12,584 nt of DNA, taken from positions 1 through 12,584 of the forward strand of contig JBBRLG010000179.1 in assembly GCA_038231495.1 (NCBI GenBank). The letters run 5' to 3'. Position 1 is the stretch's first letter, and every line of letters starts with the position of its first letter. This DNA is from JBBRLG01 sp038231495 (GTDB taxonomy: Bacteria; Planctomycetota; Planctomycetia; Gemmatales; Gemmataceae). The position numbers and the translations under genes are program-made. Shown here piece after piece: positions 6,840 to 12,584 of this stretch. The notes under the pieces are model-generated. The model ran no database searches. It worked only from the letters and a program-made list of their open reading frames with translations, and was not told the DNA's origin.

Positions 6840-8534
6840 ATGAAACGCTGGAAAATCTGTTGCGGGAGTTTGGTGCTGGTCGCGGGCCTTGCCCCGGCCG
6901 CGTACGCGCAGCTCCCGGCTGCCGCCCCCGCCGCGGCCGGCGTGCCCGCCGCGGCTGCCGGCGTCCCCGTCGCCGCCGCCCCCGCCGCCCCGACCGCCAA
7001 CCTCTGGACGTTCCTGTGTCTGCCGCCCGAAAAGAAGGCCGCGTGCAAGGCAAAGCTGTGCAACTCGCCGCTGGGCCAGATGCTGAACAACAGCCTGCGA
7101 CCGGCCAGCGCCATGACCGGCGGCCTGGTTCCCAGCCTGTGCCCGGTCGTCAGCGCCGCGGACCTGGCCAAGCCCGCCGACAGCCCGGCCGGCGCGGCCG
7201 CGCGCATCCAGCAGGATGAGATGGAAGCCAAGGCGCGCCGTGAGGACGTGCGCATATTAGGATTGAAGGATTGTCATTACTGGCCGGAAGCCCAGTTGGC
7301 GTTGATAAACGCCTTGCGTGCCGACCGTAACGAGTGCGTCCGGCTGGAAGCGGCGCTCGCGCTGGGTAACGGTTGCTGCTGTAGCAAGGCCACGATCACG
7401 GCCCTGACGATCTGCGTGTCCGGCAGCGAAGTGGACGGCAACCCGTCGGAGAATTCGCCGCGCGTGCGGGCCGCCGCCGAGGGTGCGCTGGCCCACTGCC
7501 TGGCCTGCTACACCGAGGTGGTGCCGGTGCCGCCGGACACCAACAAGGGCATTGAGCAGAAGCTGCCTACCAACGGCGAGAGGCAGGTTCCGATCGCGCC
7601 GCCCGTCGGCCCGGCCCCGCTGCCGACCAAGACGCCGGACAAGCTCCCGAACATCGGCCAGGTGCCGGTGCAGCCGGCCGACTTCTACAAGCGCGTCGAA
7701 ATGCTGCCGCGCCAGGACGTGTTGGCCGAAGGCAAGCGCGTCGCGGACCGCGGCGTGACCACCCCGGTCAAGGTGGAAGGCCAGCCGGCAGCGGCCCACA
7801 GCGTCACGGACATCGTCCGCAACGCCTTCAACACCGGCCCGGCCTCCGCGCCGACGATGATGGCGTCGCCCGTCATGGTGGACAAGAACGTGCAGCCCAT
7901 CCCGGTCGTGCCGGTGTCGTCGCCGGCCCCGCCACTCGCGCCGATTTCCAAAGCAACCCTGCCGACGACACCCGCCGTCACGCACGTTCCGGTGATTCAG
8001 ACTTCGGCAAGCGCGCCGATTTCCGCGTACCAGGTGACTACTCCTGTGCAGGCGGCGCAGCCCGCACCGGACGCCCCGCGCCGTGTGCCGTCGTACCAGA
8101 CGACGACCTTCGTGCCCAAACCGCCGGCCGTCGTGCCCGCGGTGCAGACGAAGACGGTGCCCACGCCGAACCTGGCACCCGCCACGTCGCAGCCGGTGCT
8201 GCAACAGGCCGGTGCGGACAAGGCCCAGGTCATCGCCGTGTTGCAGGCCGGCTCCCGCCCCGAGCAGCGCATCTGGGCCGCCCAGACGCTCGGCGCTTGT
8301 GACGGCTGGACCAACCCCGACGTGATGGAGGCGCTGGTCAAGGCGGCGCGCGGCGACTCCCACACGGCCGTGCGGGCCGCGTGCGTGCGCTGCCTGGGTC
8401 GGATGAGCGTCAACACGCTGCCAGTGCTGACGGCCTTGCAGGAGATGAACGGCGACCGCGACCTGGGCGTCCGGGCCGAAAGCGAGCAGGCTCTCCATCA
8501 GCTCACCGAATCCGGCCCGTTGCAAGTGCGGTAA
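6840..8534 (+). CDS. Secreted HEAT-repeat protein with Ala/Pro-rich linker
   Basis: The protein has 564 residues. Its signal peptide runs 1-23 with cleavage after AYA, and an Ala/Pro low-complexity stretch follows to about 55. A Cys-containing segment (FLCLPPEKKAACKAKLCNSP) precedes a first HEAT-like helical module at about 131-222, with pairs such as PEAQLALINALRADRNECVR and VRLEAALALGNGCCC. A long Pro/Val/Thr-rich linker (about 226-455) separates it from a second HEAT module (about 460-558), for example RIWAAQTLGACDGW and VRAACVRCLGRM. HEAT repeats are protein-binding scaffolds, so a periplasmic or surface docking role is likely; no catalytic motif is seen. The ATG at 6840 is chosen because GAGGGA (6825-6830) precedes it and the signal peptide begins there. 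An in-frame ATG at 6729 would add 37 non-signal residues. It shares a divergent promoter region with the Cys-rich barrel gene. Confidence 0.82.
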   Translation: MKRWKICCGSLVLVAGLAPAAYAQLPAAAPAAAGVPAAAAGVPVAAAPAAPTANLWTFLCLPPEKKAACKAKLCNSPLGQMLNNSLRPASAMTGGLVPSLCPVVSAADLAKPADSPAGAAARIQQDEMEAKARREDVRILGLKDCHYWPEAQLALINALRADRNECVRLEAALALGNGCCCSKATITALTICVSGSEVDGNPSENSPRVRAAAEGALAHCLACYTEVVPVPPDTNKGIEQKLPTNGERQVPIAPPVGPAPLPTKTPDKLPNIGQVPVQPADFYKRVEMLPRQDVLAEGKRVADRGVTTPVKVEGQPAAAHSVTDIVRNAFNTGPASAPTMMASPVMVDKNVQPIPVVPVSSPAPPLAPISKATLPTTPAVTHVPVIQTSASAPISAYQVTTPVQAAQPAPDAPRRVPSYQTTTFVPKPPAVVPAVQTKTVPTPNLAPATSQPVLQQAGADKAQVIAVLQAGSRPEQRIWAAQTLGACDGWTNPDVMEALVKAARGDSHTAVRAACVRCLGRMSVNTLPVLTALQEMNGDRDLGVRAESEQALHQLTESGPLQVR

Positions 8535-8536
8535 GA

Positions 8537-8661
8537 GAATTGAATCACGAAAACACGAAAGAACGAAAGGACGAAACGGAAAGAGGTGCGGGCGGACATT
8601 GCTTCTTCGCACCCTTCCTTTTTCGAGTTTTCGTTCTTTCGTGTTTTCGTGATTCAATTCT
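8537..8661. repeat. 33-bp perfect inverted repeat with 8-nt tandem units
   Basis: Positions 8537-8569 and 8629-8661 are perfect inverted copies. Each arm holds imperfect 8-nt units: left cacgaaaa, cacgaaag, aacgaaag, gacgaaac (8547-8578), and the matching series in the right arm. The left arm begins 2 nt after the HEAT gene stop. The loop contains a smaller stem (ggtgcg/cgcacc). The right arm ends 13 nt before the candidate -35 of the isomerase promoter. It could act as a terminator-like hairpin or be a mobile repeat. Its AT content is higher than that of the flanking genes. Confidence 0.88.
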
Positions 8662-8674
8662 TCTCGGTCAACCC

Positions 8675-8702
8675 TTGCGGTCCCGCGAAAGGGCGGTATA
8701 GT
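8675..8702 (+). promoter_or_regulatory. Candidate sigma-70-type promoter for the isomerase gene
   Basis: TTGCGG (8675-8680) and TATAGT (8697-8702) are separated by 16 nt and lie 55 nt upstream of the ATG at 8758. Each hexamer has two mismatches to the consensus. The location just after a strong inverted repeat fits a new transcription unit. Confidence 0.45.
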
Positions 8703-8757
8703 CAGCCTCATCGCCACCACGATTTTCTCCCAGCGTTCCAACGAAAGAGCGAGCACC

Positions 8758-9927
8758 ATGGGGTACAAACAGACAGCCCAGCACCGCTACGGCAAAGGGT
8801 CGTTTCACCAGATCGGCCTCGTCCGCGGCCAGTTCGGCAATGTGCCGATGGACCAATGGGTCCAGTTCGTCCAGGATGCCGGCTTCGACGGCTGGGAAGA
8901 GGCCAGCTGGGAACTCGACCTGGGCCGTTGCGGCACCGACGCCGGGGCCGAGGCGTACGCCAAAGAACGTCACGACCTGGCCAAACGGCACGGTTTGGAA
9001 ATCTTCACCATCGCGGCCCACCTGCAAGGCCAGGCTCTGGGTGACGAGCCGAGCGCCAAGACGCTGCAATTCATCGGCGGCGAAGCGGTCGAGATGTACA
9101 AGGCCTGGCGGGCCAAGGGCAACAACCCGCCCCGGACCGACCCCTATCACGTCCCCGAAGACATCGGCAAGAAGATTCAAGAACAGGCGACGCGCGACCT
9201 GATCGGCATCGTGCGCCTGGCCCATTTCCTCGGTAAATTGGAGGACCGCAAGGTCGCCGTGCCCGGCTTCGTCGGCTCGCCGGCCCATTGCTGGAGCCAC
9301 TGGTTTTTGTTCCCGCCGCTGCCGACGAGCATCGGCGGCCACGCCATTCCGGACGTGCGCGACGTGAGCCTGCAATTGCTGGCCGAGCGCTTCGGCCCGG
9401 TGTTCGACGCCTGCAAACACTTCGGCGTCACGTTCGACCTCGAATGTCATCCGAGCGAGCGGGCAATGGGCGACCTGGAGTCGGCCCACGACTACCTGCG
9501 CGCGATGGACAAGGCGGGGTACAGCCAGGTGGCCGGCTTCAACCTGGACGGCTCGCACCTGGAATGGCAGAACGTTTCGGTGGTTCAGTTCATCCGCGAG
9601 TTCGGCGAGCGCATCCACTGTGCCCACGTCAAGGGCGTGCAAGTGATCCGCGAACACTGCCGGGGCGGTCGGCTGGGCGGCCACCGGGCGATGGGCCACT
9701 GGACCAACGGTTGGAACTTCGTGACGGCAGGCACGGCCCGCGACGCCAATAGCCTGGAAGAGATCTTCATTGAGCTAAATCGCGTCGGCTTCGACGGCGC
9801 GGTGAGCATCGAGTGGGAGGACAACGACGCCGAGCAGCACGCGGGTGCCAAGACGGCTTTGGCGAACTGCCACAAGGCCGACTGCCCCCCCAGCGGCATG
9901 AGGCACGACGAGATGCTGAAGAAGTAA
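8758..9927 (+). CDS. Sugar phosphate isomerase/epimerase family protein (AP_endonuc_2 TIM barrel)
   Basis: The protein has 389 residues and the sequence pattern of the xylose isomerase-like TIM-barrel family, which uses a divalent metal to isomerise or epimerise sugars or cyclitols. Candidate metal ligands appear in the usual order: Glu229 and His231 in FDLECHPSE, Asp264 and His267 in NLDGSHLEW, His290 in CAHVKG, and Glu352 in SIEWED. The early segment DAGFDGWEEASWEL is the typical first barrel strand and helix. There is no signal peptide, so it is probably cytosolic. The ATG follows a purine-rich GAAAGAGCGAG. A sigma-70-like promoter lies upstream. No transporter or dehydrogenase is adjacent that would identify the substrate. 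Length is somewhat above the 270-350 residues common in the family, with insertions around 90-135 and 305-325. Family is firm, exact reaction unknown. Confidence 0.85.
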   Translation: MGYKQTAQHRYGKGSFHQIGLVRGQFGNVPMDQWVQFVQDAGFDGWEEASWELDLGRCGTDAGAEAYAKERHDLAKRHGLEIFTIAAHLQGQALGDEPSAKTLQFIGGEAVEMYKAWRAKGNNPPRTDPYHVPEDIGKKIQEQATRDLIGIVRLAHFLGKLEDRKVAVPGFVGSPAHCWSHWFLFPPLPTSIGGHAIPDVRDVSLQLLAERFGPVFDACKHFGVTFDLECHPSERAMGDLESAHDYLRAMDKAGYSQVAGFNLDGSHLEWQNVSVVQFIREFGERIHCAHVKGVQVIREHCRGGRLGGHRAMGHWTNGWNFVTAGTARDANSLEEIFIELNRVGFDGAVSIEWEDNDAEQHAGAKTALANCHKADCPPSGMRHDEMLKK

Positions 9928-9929
9928 AC

Positions 9930-10156
9930 AAACCACGGAAGACACGGAAAACACGGAAAAAAGACCGGTAACCGTTCACTCCCCCCCTTACGAAGGGGGG
10001 GTAGGGGGGGTCAAGAACGATTGCAGTACTCGGTCATTGCGTCCTCTCCACCCCCCTACCCCCCTTCGTAAGGGGGGAGTGAACGGTTACAAAGACCGAA
10101 AGGCAATTAGCGTTTCTTCTGCCTTTCTTCCGTGTGTTCCGTGTATTCCGTGGTTT
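9930..10156. repeat. Composite nested inverted repeat with 9-nt tandem outer arms
   Basis: The outer arms are 9-nt tandem arrays: ccacggaag, acacggaaa, acacggaaa (9933-9959) on the left and the reverse-complement series cttccgtgt, gttccgtgt, attccgtgg (10127-10153) on the right. Inside them lies a second inverted repeat of about 40 nt, 9968-10010 against 10051-10090, differing only in run lengths of C and G. Each inner arm is itself a small hairpin (ccccccctta/cgaagggggg). The element begins 2 nt after the isomerase stop and ends 6 nt before the cobL ribosome binding site, so it fills essentially the whole gap. Confidence 0.88.
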
Positions 10157-10162
10157 CCTTTT

Positions 10163-10168
10163 GAGGTG
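10163..10168 (+). promoter_or_regulatory. Ribosome binding site supporting a TTG start for cobL
   Basis: GAGGTG, with its GAGG ending 7 nt before TTG at 10174, supports this non-ATG start. The first in-frame ATG codons lie well inside the conserved CbiE domain and would remove its IIGVGSDG strand. Confidence 0.65.
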
Positions 10169-10173
10169 CGACC

Positions 10174-11433
10174 TTGACCGGACCCGAAGCGCGCATTCAC
10201 ATCATCGGCGTCGGCAGCGATGGCCTGGCCGGACTGACCGCCCGTGCCCGCGACATCTTGCAGGGTGCCGACGTGGTTTTCGGCGCGGCGGCCGTCTTGC
10301 AGCAGTTGCCCGAATTGCGGGCCGAGCGCGTCCGCATCGGCTCCGACCTGCCGGAAGTTATCGCGACCCTGAATGCCCACGCCGGCCACAAGCGCCTGGC
10401 CATCGTCGCCGGCGGCGACCCGCTGTTTTACGGCGTCGCCCGCTACCTCTGCGACCGCATGGGCAAAGACCGCTTCGAGGTGCTGCCCCACGTCAGCAGC
10501 ATGCAACTGGCCTTCGCGCGCGTCAAGGAAAGCTGGGAGGAAGCCTACCTCACGAATTTGCAGACCCACCCTTTGGAGACGGTGCTCGACCGCATCCGCA
10601 CCGCCGAAGTCGTCGGCCTGTTCACGAGCGAGACGGAAGGCCCGGCGGAAGTCGCCCGGCAACTTTTGGCACGCGGCCTGGACTATTTCCGCGCGTTCGT
10701 ATGCGAAAACCTCGGCGCACCCGACGAGCGCGTGACGCAAGGAGAGTTAAGCGATCTCCAAGAGATGGAATTCGCCCCGCTGAACGTTGTCATCCTGAAG
10801 CGCAAGCCGGGCCGACCCGACCAGCCGGCCCAACCAGGCCGTGCCCGCCGATTCGGCAACCCCGACGACGTGTTCGCCCAGAGCCGACCCAAGAGCGGAC
10901 TGATTACCCAGGCCGAGGTACGCGCCATTGCCCTGGCGCAGCTGGCGATCGACGAAGGCAGCGTCGTCTGGGACGTGGGCGCGGGTTCCGGTTCGGTGGC
11001 CATTGAGGCGGCCCGGCTCAGCGAACCGGGCATGGTGTACGCCATCGAACAGGACGCCGCGGACTATCACCTGATTTTGGCGAACGCCCAGACGCTCGGC
11101 GTGCGCAACTTAAAGGCGGTCCACGGCACGGCCCCGGCGGTGTTCGCCGGCCTGCCCGCGCCGGACGCGGTGTTCGTCGGCGGCACCGGCCACGAGGTCG
11201 GCCGCTTGCTCGCAGCGGTCTGGCAGGCGTTGCGTCCCGGCGGCCAATTGGTCATCAACGTCGCCACGCTGGAAAGCCTGAGCGCGACGCACACCGTTCT
11301 GAGGCAATTGGCCGGCGGCGTGCAGGTGTTGCTGGTCAACGTGGCGCGCGGCAACGAACAACTCGAAACGTTGCGGTTCGAGGCCGTCAACCCGACGTTC
11401 CTGCTGTCGGTCGGCAAGCCGGCGAAAGGGTGA
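10174..11433 (+). CDS. cobL: Precorrin-6Y C5,15-methyltransferase (decarboxylating), CbiE-CbiT fusion
   Basis: The protein has 419 residues and joins two enzymes of corrin ring (vitamin B12) synthesis. The N-terminal CbiE half (about 1-205) methylates C5: it has the starting strand IHIIGVGSDGLAGL, the SAM-site GGDPLFYG (80-87) and HVSSMQLAFARVKESW (106-121). The C-terminal CbiT half (about 240-419) methylates C15 and decarboxylates the C12 side chain: it opens with GLITQAEVRAIALAQL and has the Rossmann SAM motif WDVGAGSGSVAIEAA (266-280). A Pro/Arg-rich linker (about 209-235) joins them. Length matches known CobL. It acts in the cytosol on precorrin-6 or its cobalt form; aerobic or anaerobic route cannot be told from this gene alone. 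It starts with TTG behind GAGGTG. No other cobalamin gene lies beside it here. Confidence 0.93.
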   Translation: MTGPEARIHIIGVGSDGLAGLTARARDILQGADVVFGAAAVLQQLPELRAERVRIGSDLPEVIATLNAHAGHKRLAIVAGGDPLFYGVARYLCDRMGKDRFEVLPHVSSMQLAFARVKESWEEAYLTNLQTHPLETVLDRIRTAEVVGLFTSETEGPAEVARQLLARGLDYFRAFVCENLGAPDERVTQGELSDLQEMEFAPLNVVILKRKPGRPDQPAQPGRARRFGNPDDVFAQSRPKSGLITQAEVRAIALAQLAIDEGSVVWDVGAGSGSVAIEAARLSEPGMVYAIEQDAADYHLILANAQTLGVRNLKAVHGTAPAVFAGLPAPDAVFVGGTGHEVGRLLAAVWQALRPGGQLVINVATLESLSATHTVLRQLAGGVQVLLVNVARGNEQLETLRFEAVNPTFLLSVGKPAKG

Positions 11434-11436
11434 GGC

Positions 11437-11466
11437 TTGACCCGGATTCAAGAACGGACGTATGCT
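11437..11466 (+). promoter_or_regulatory. Candidate sigma-70-type promoter downstream of cobL
   Basis: TTGACC (11437-11442) and TATGCT (11461-11466) are separated by 18 nt. The -35 has one mismatch to consensus and the -10 two. It would drive a transcript through the 11511 ATG, which has CGGAG 7 nt upstream, and possibly into the toxin-antitoxin pair. Confidence 0.45.
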
Positions 11467-11590
11467 GAAGGGCATATTAGTCCGCATCGCTTCGTCCACG
11501 GAGTCGCACCATGAAGCGACTGCAAGCGACGATGCGCCTGCGGGAGGACTTCCGCAACAGCCGTAGGTTATACTGCCCGCGGCTCGATGC

Positions 11591-11677
11591 GGCACAAACG
11601 CCCGTAGCCACAAGCGGCCCGCTTGTGGAAGACGTGTACCCACAAGCGGGCCGCTTGTGGTTACGGGCGTTTGTGCC
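11591..11677. repeat. 38-bp inverted repeat with a palindrome in each arm (cruciform-like)
   Basis: Positions 11591-11628 and 11640-11677 are inverted copies with one mismatch and an 11-nt spacer. Each arm also contains its own 21-nt palindrome, ccacaagcgg-c-ccgcttgtgg (11608-11628 and 11640-11660, the second read on the opposite strand). The element can therefore fold either as one long hairpin or as two short hairpins on a common stem. No open reading frame of transposase type is inside. It is likely a dispersed REP/MITE-type repeat. Confidence 0.88.
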
Positions 11678-11721
11678 ACTTTCCCCCGCGCCCGGTATAG
11701 CAGACTGTTGGGCCCGCAGGT

Positions 11722-11730
11722 TGATACAAT
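11722..11730 (+). promoter_or_regulatory. Candidate extended -10 promoter for the toxin-antitoxin pair
   Basis: TGATACAAT contains TGn followed by TACAAT, an extended -10, and lies 45 nt upstream of the antitoxin ATG. No -35 hexamer is obvious. Confidence 0.35.
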
Positions 11731-11775
11731 TCGGCAGAGGTTAAACCAGACCCTGGCCGCGTGAGGGGCAAAGCG

Positions 11776-11985
11776 ATGGCTACCATTACTGCCGTCTATG
11801 AGAACGGCATGTTTCGGCCGACCGGGCCTGTCGATTTGCCTGAAGGAGCGACCGTGCATGTCGTGCCGGCTCCGACTCGGACGGACCAAGACGAAGCACG
11901 ACGCCGAGTGTTTGAGATTCTATCTCAGTCCGATGATACGGGCGACCCGGAAGCCGCCGCCCGCCACGACGAACATCAGCCATGA
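11776..11985 (+). CDS. DUF104-family antitoxin (VapB-like)
   Basis: The protein has 69 residues. Its start, MATITAVYENGMFRPTGPV, followed by DLPEGATVHV, is the hallmark of the DUF104 (AF2212-like) antitoxin family, whose members are paired with PIN-domain toxins. The N-terminal beta segment (1-35) probably dimerises and may bind DNA. The charged C-terminal half (about 38-69) would wrap the toxin and block its active site. GAGGGG at 11763-11768 precedes the ATG at 11776, so the in-frame GTG at 11761 is not used. Its stop overlaps the toxin start by four bases (ATGA), which indicates translational coupling. Such pairs usually repress their own promoter; no operator was identified here. Confidence 0.87.
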   Translation: MATITAVYENGMFRPTGPVDLPEGATVHVVPAPTRTDQDEARRRVFEILSQSDDTGDPEAAARHDEHQP

Positions 11986-12383
11986 GGACGGTTTTTCTCG
12001 ACACGGTCGGACTGATCGCGCTTTGGAACCGCTCCGATCAATGGCACGCCCCGGCGACCGCGGCGTACCAACGTCTCGATCCGAACGCCACGCGCGTGGT
12101 CGCGACGACCTATATCCTGCTTGAATGCGGCAATGCGGCTGCCCGAAGACCGTATCGGGACAAGGTCATCGTCCTTCGGGACGCACTCCGTCTGGCTGGC
12201 GACCTTTACGAACCAACATCCCCTGATCTCGATCAGGCGTGGGCCGATTACGCCCGCGGGCTGGCCGGCTCCGCCGGCATCGTCGATCGCGTTTCTTTCG
12301 CCGTTATGCGCCGTCTTGGACTGACCGAAGTCTTTACCAACGATCATCATTTCGCAGCCGCCGGTTTCACGCCATTGTTTTAA
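11982..12383 (+). CDS. PIN-domain ribonuclease toxin (VapC-like)
   Basis: The protein has 133 residues, the usual size for a VapC toxin. The acidic PIN active site is complete: Asp7 in VFLDTVGL, Glu48 in ILLECGN, Asp102 in GIVDRVSFAVM, and Asp121 in FTNDHHF. The ending TEVFTNDHHFAAAGF is typical of the subgroup that partners DUF104 antitoxins. PIN toxins are Mg-dependent endoribonucleases that cleave tRNA or rRNA and stop translation when the antitoxin is degraded. The gene overlaps the antitoxin by ATGA and has no separate ribosome binding site, as expected for a coupled pair. The specific RNA target cannot be told from sequence. Confidence 0.9.
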   Translation: MRTVFLDTVGLIALWNRSDQWHAPATAAYQRLDPNATRVVATTYILLECGNAAARRPYRDKVIVLRDALRLAGDLYEPTSPDLDQAWADYARGLAGSAGIVDRVSFAVMRRLGLTEVFTNDHHFAAAGFTPLF

Positions 12384-12426
12384 GACGAACTTAAGGGGGC
12401 GGGGACGTTTGTTTTTGATGGGGGAT

Positions 12427-12462
12427 GGGGATGGAAAAAGGGACGGGGGGATGGAAAAAGGG
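12427..12462. repeat. Direct repeat in a G-rich tract
   Basis: ggggatggaaaaaggg occurs at 12427-12442 and again at 12447-12462, with a 20-nt period. The surrounding stretch 12415-12464 has at least five G-runs of three or more on the plus strand, so it could form a G-quadruplex. No gene is seen in it. Confidence 0.6.
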
Positions 12463-12467
12463 GTGGT

Positions 12468-12572
12468 GACTCCATCGAGCTTCCTGAGCTACAAATAGCC
12501 CGATTTTGCATGAAAACCGGCTGCCTAGATTGCCCAAGCCTACCATATTCCGCCAGGAAGCTCGATGGAGTC
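12468..12572. repeat. 19-bp perfect inverted repeat at right edge
   Basis: Positions 12468-12486 and 12554-12572 are perfect inverted copies (arm gactccatcgagcttcctg) around a 67-nt interior that is less GC-rich than the rest of the window. The size, about 105 bp, suits a small non-autonomous element (MITE) or a large hairpin. It lies 84 nt past the toxin stop, next to the G-rich tract. The window ends 12 nt beyond it, so any associated gene would be outside. Confidence 0.8.
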
Positions 12573-12584
12573 CCCCCCGCACAA

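Larger units (their letters stand above)
11434..11775. other. 342-nt region between cobL and the toxin-antitoxin pair
   Basis: The region holds a sigma-70-like promoter (11437-11466), a 77-codon open frame at 11511-11744 with a plausible ribosome binding site but running through a long inverted repeat (11591-11677), and an extended -10 element for the downstream pair. The open frame shows no recognisable domain and its second half is largely the repeat translated, so it is not called as a gene. Confidence 0.5.

Noticed and set aside
7257..8768. 503-codon minus-strand open frame opposite the HEAT gene
   Set aside because: The His/Arg/Gly-rich translation is typical of antisense frames in GC-rich DNA, and it runs through the 8537-8661 inverted repeat.
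9930..10156. Cobalamin riboswitch upstream of cobL
   Set aside because: The region is fully accounted for by tandem and inverted repeats, and I could not find a recognisable B12-box-like segment.
12391..12582. 63-codon minus-strand open frame at the right edge
   Set aside because: It consists of the inverted repeat and the G-rich tract read in translation, with no ribosome binding site or domain.

Overview
The window is about 12.6 kb of GC-rich bacterial DNA. Its gene content and style point to a planctomycete, most likely in or near the Gemmataceae. The main clues are an exported multidomain protease whose N-terminus carries the planctomycete-type motif V-E-S-L-E-T-R-L-A-L-S instead of a classical signal peptide, a C-terminal DUF4214 array, a short ECF-type sigma factor, secreted Ala/Pro-rich HEAT-repeat and Cys-rich proteins, and many long intergenic inverted repeats. 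This placement comes from protein style, not from a database search.

Layout, left to right. An inverted repeat (1-74) lies downstream of an ECF-like sigma factor gene on the minus strand (104-676). Diverging from it is a 944-residue exported trypsin-like serine protease with Ig-like and DUF4214 domains (829-3663). A repeat-bearing gap leads to a membrane-anchored dual-specificity phosphatase of Siw14/PFA-DSP type (4092-4670). A near-perfect palindrome separates that gene from a convergent 79-residue basic hypothetical protein (4731-4970, minus). Heptanucleotide tandem arrays (5062-5180) follow, then a Cys-rich predicted outer-membrane beta-barrel protein on the minus strand (5185-6432). Divergent from it is a secreted HEAT-repeat protein (6840-8534). 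Next come a sugar phosphate isomerase/epimerase-like TIM-barrel protein (8758-9927), a bifunctional precorrin methyltransferase/decarboxylase CobL (CbiE-CbiT fusion, TTG start, 10174-11433), and an overlapping DUF104 antitoxin / PIN-domain VapC toxin pair (11776-12383). The right edge holds a G-rich tract and a 19-bp inverted repeat.

There is no single pathway operon here. Most genes are single transcription units with their own ribosome binding sites. The only tight operon is the toxin-antitoxin pair, which shares an ATGA overlap. Two divergent pairs (sigma factor/protease and barrel protein/HEAT protein) may be co-regulated or work together at the cell envelope, but that is inference.

The most striking non-gene signal is the density and placement of long inverted repeats. 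There are eight in 12.6 kb, each of different sequence, and five begin within about 2 to 13 nt of a stop codon. Three of them have arms built from short tandem units of 7, 8 and 9 nt. No tRNA, rRNA, CRISPR array or complete transposase gene is visible.
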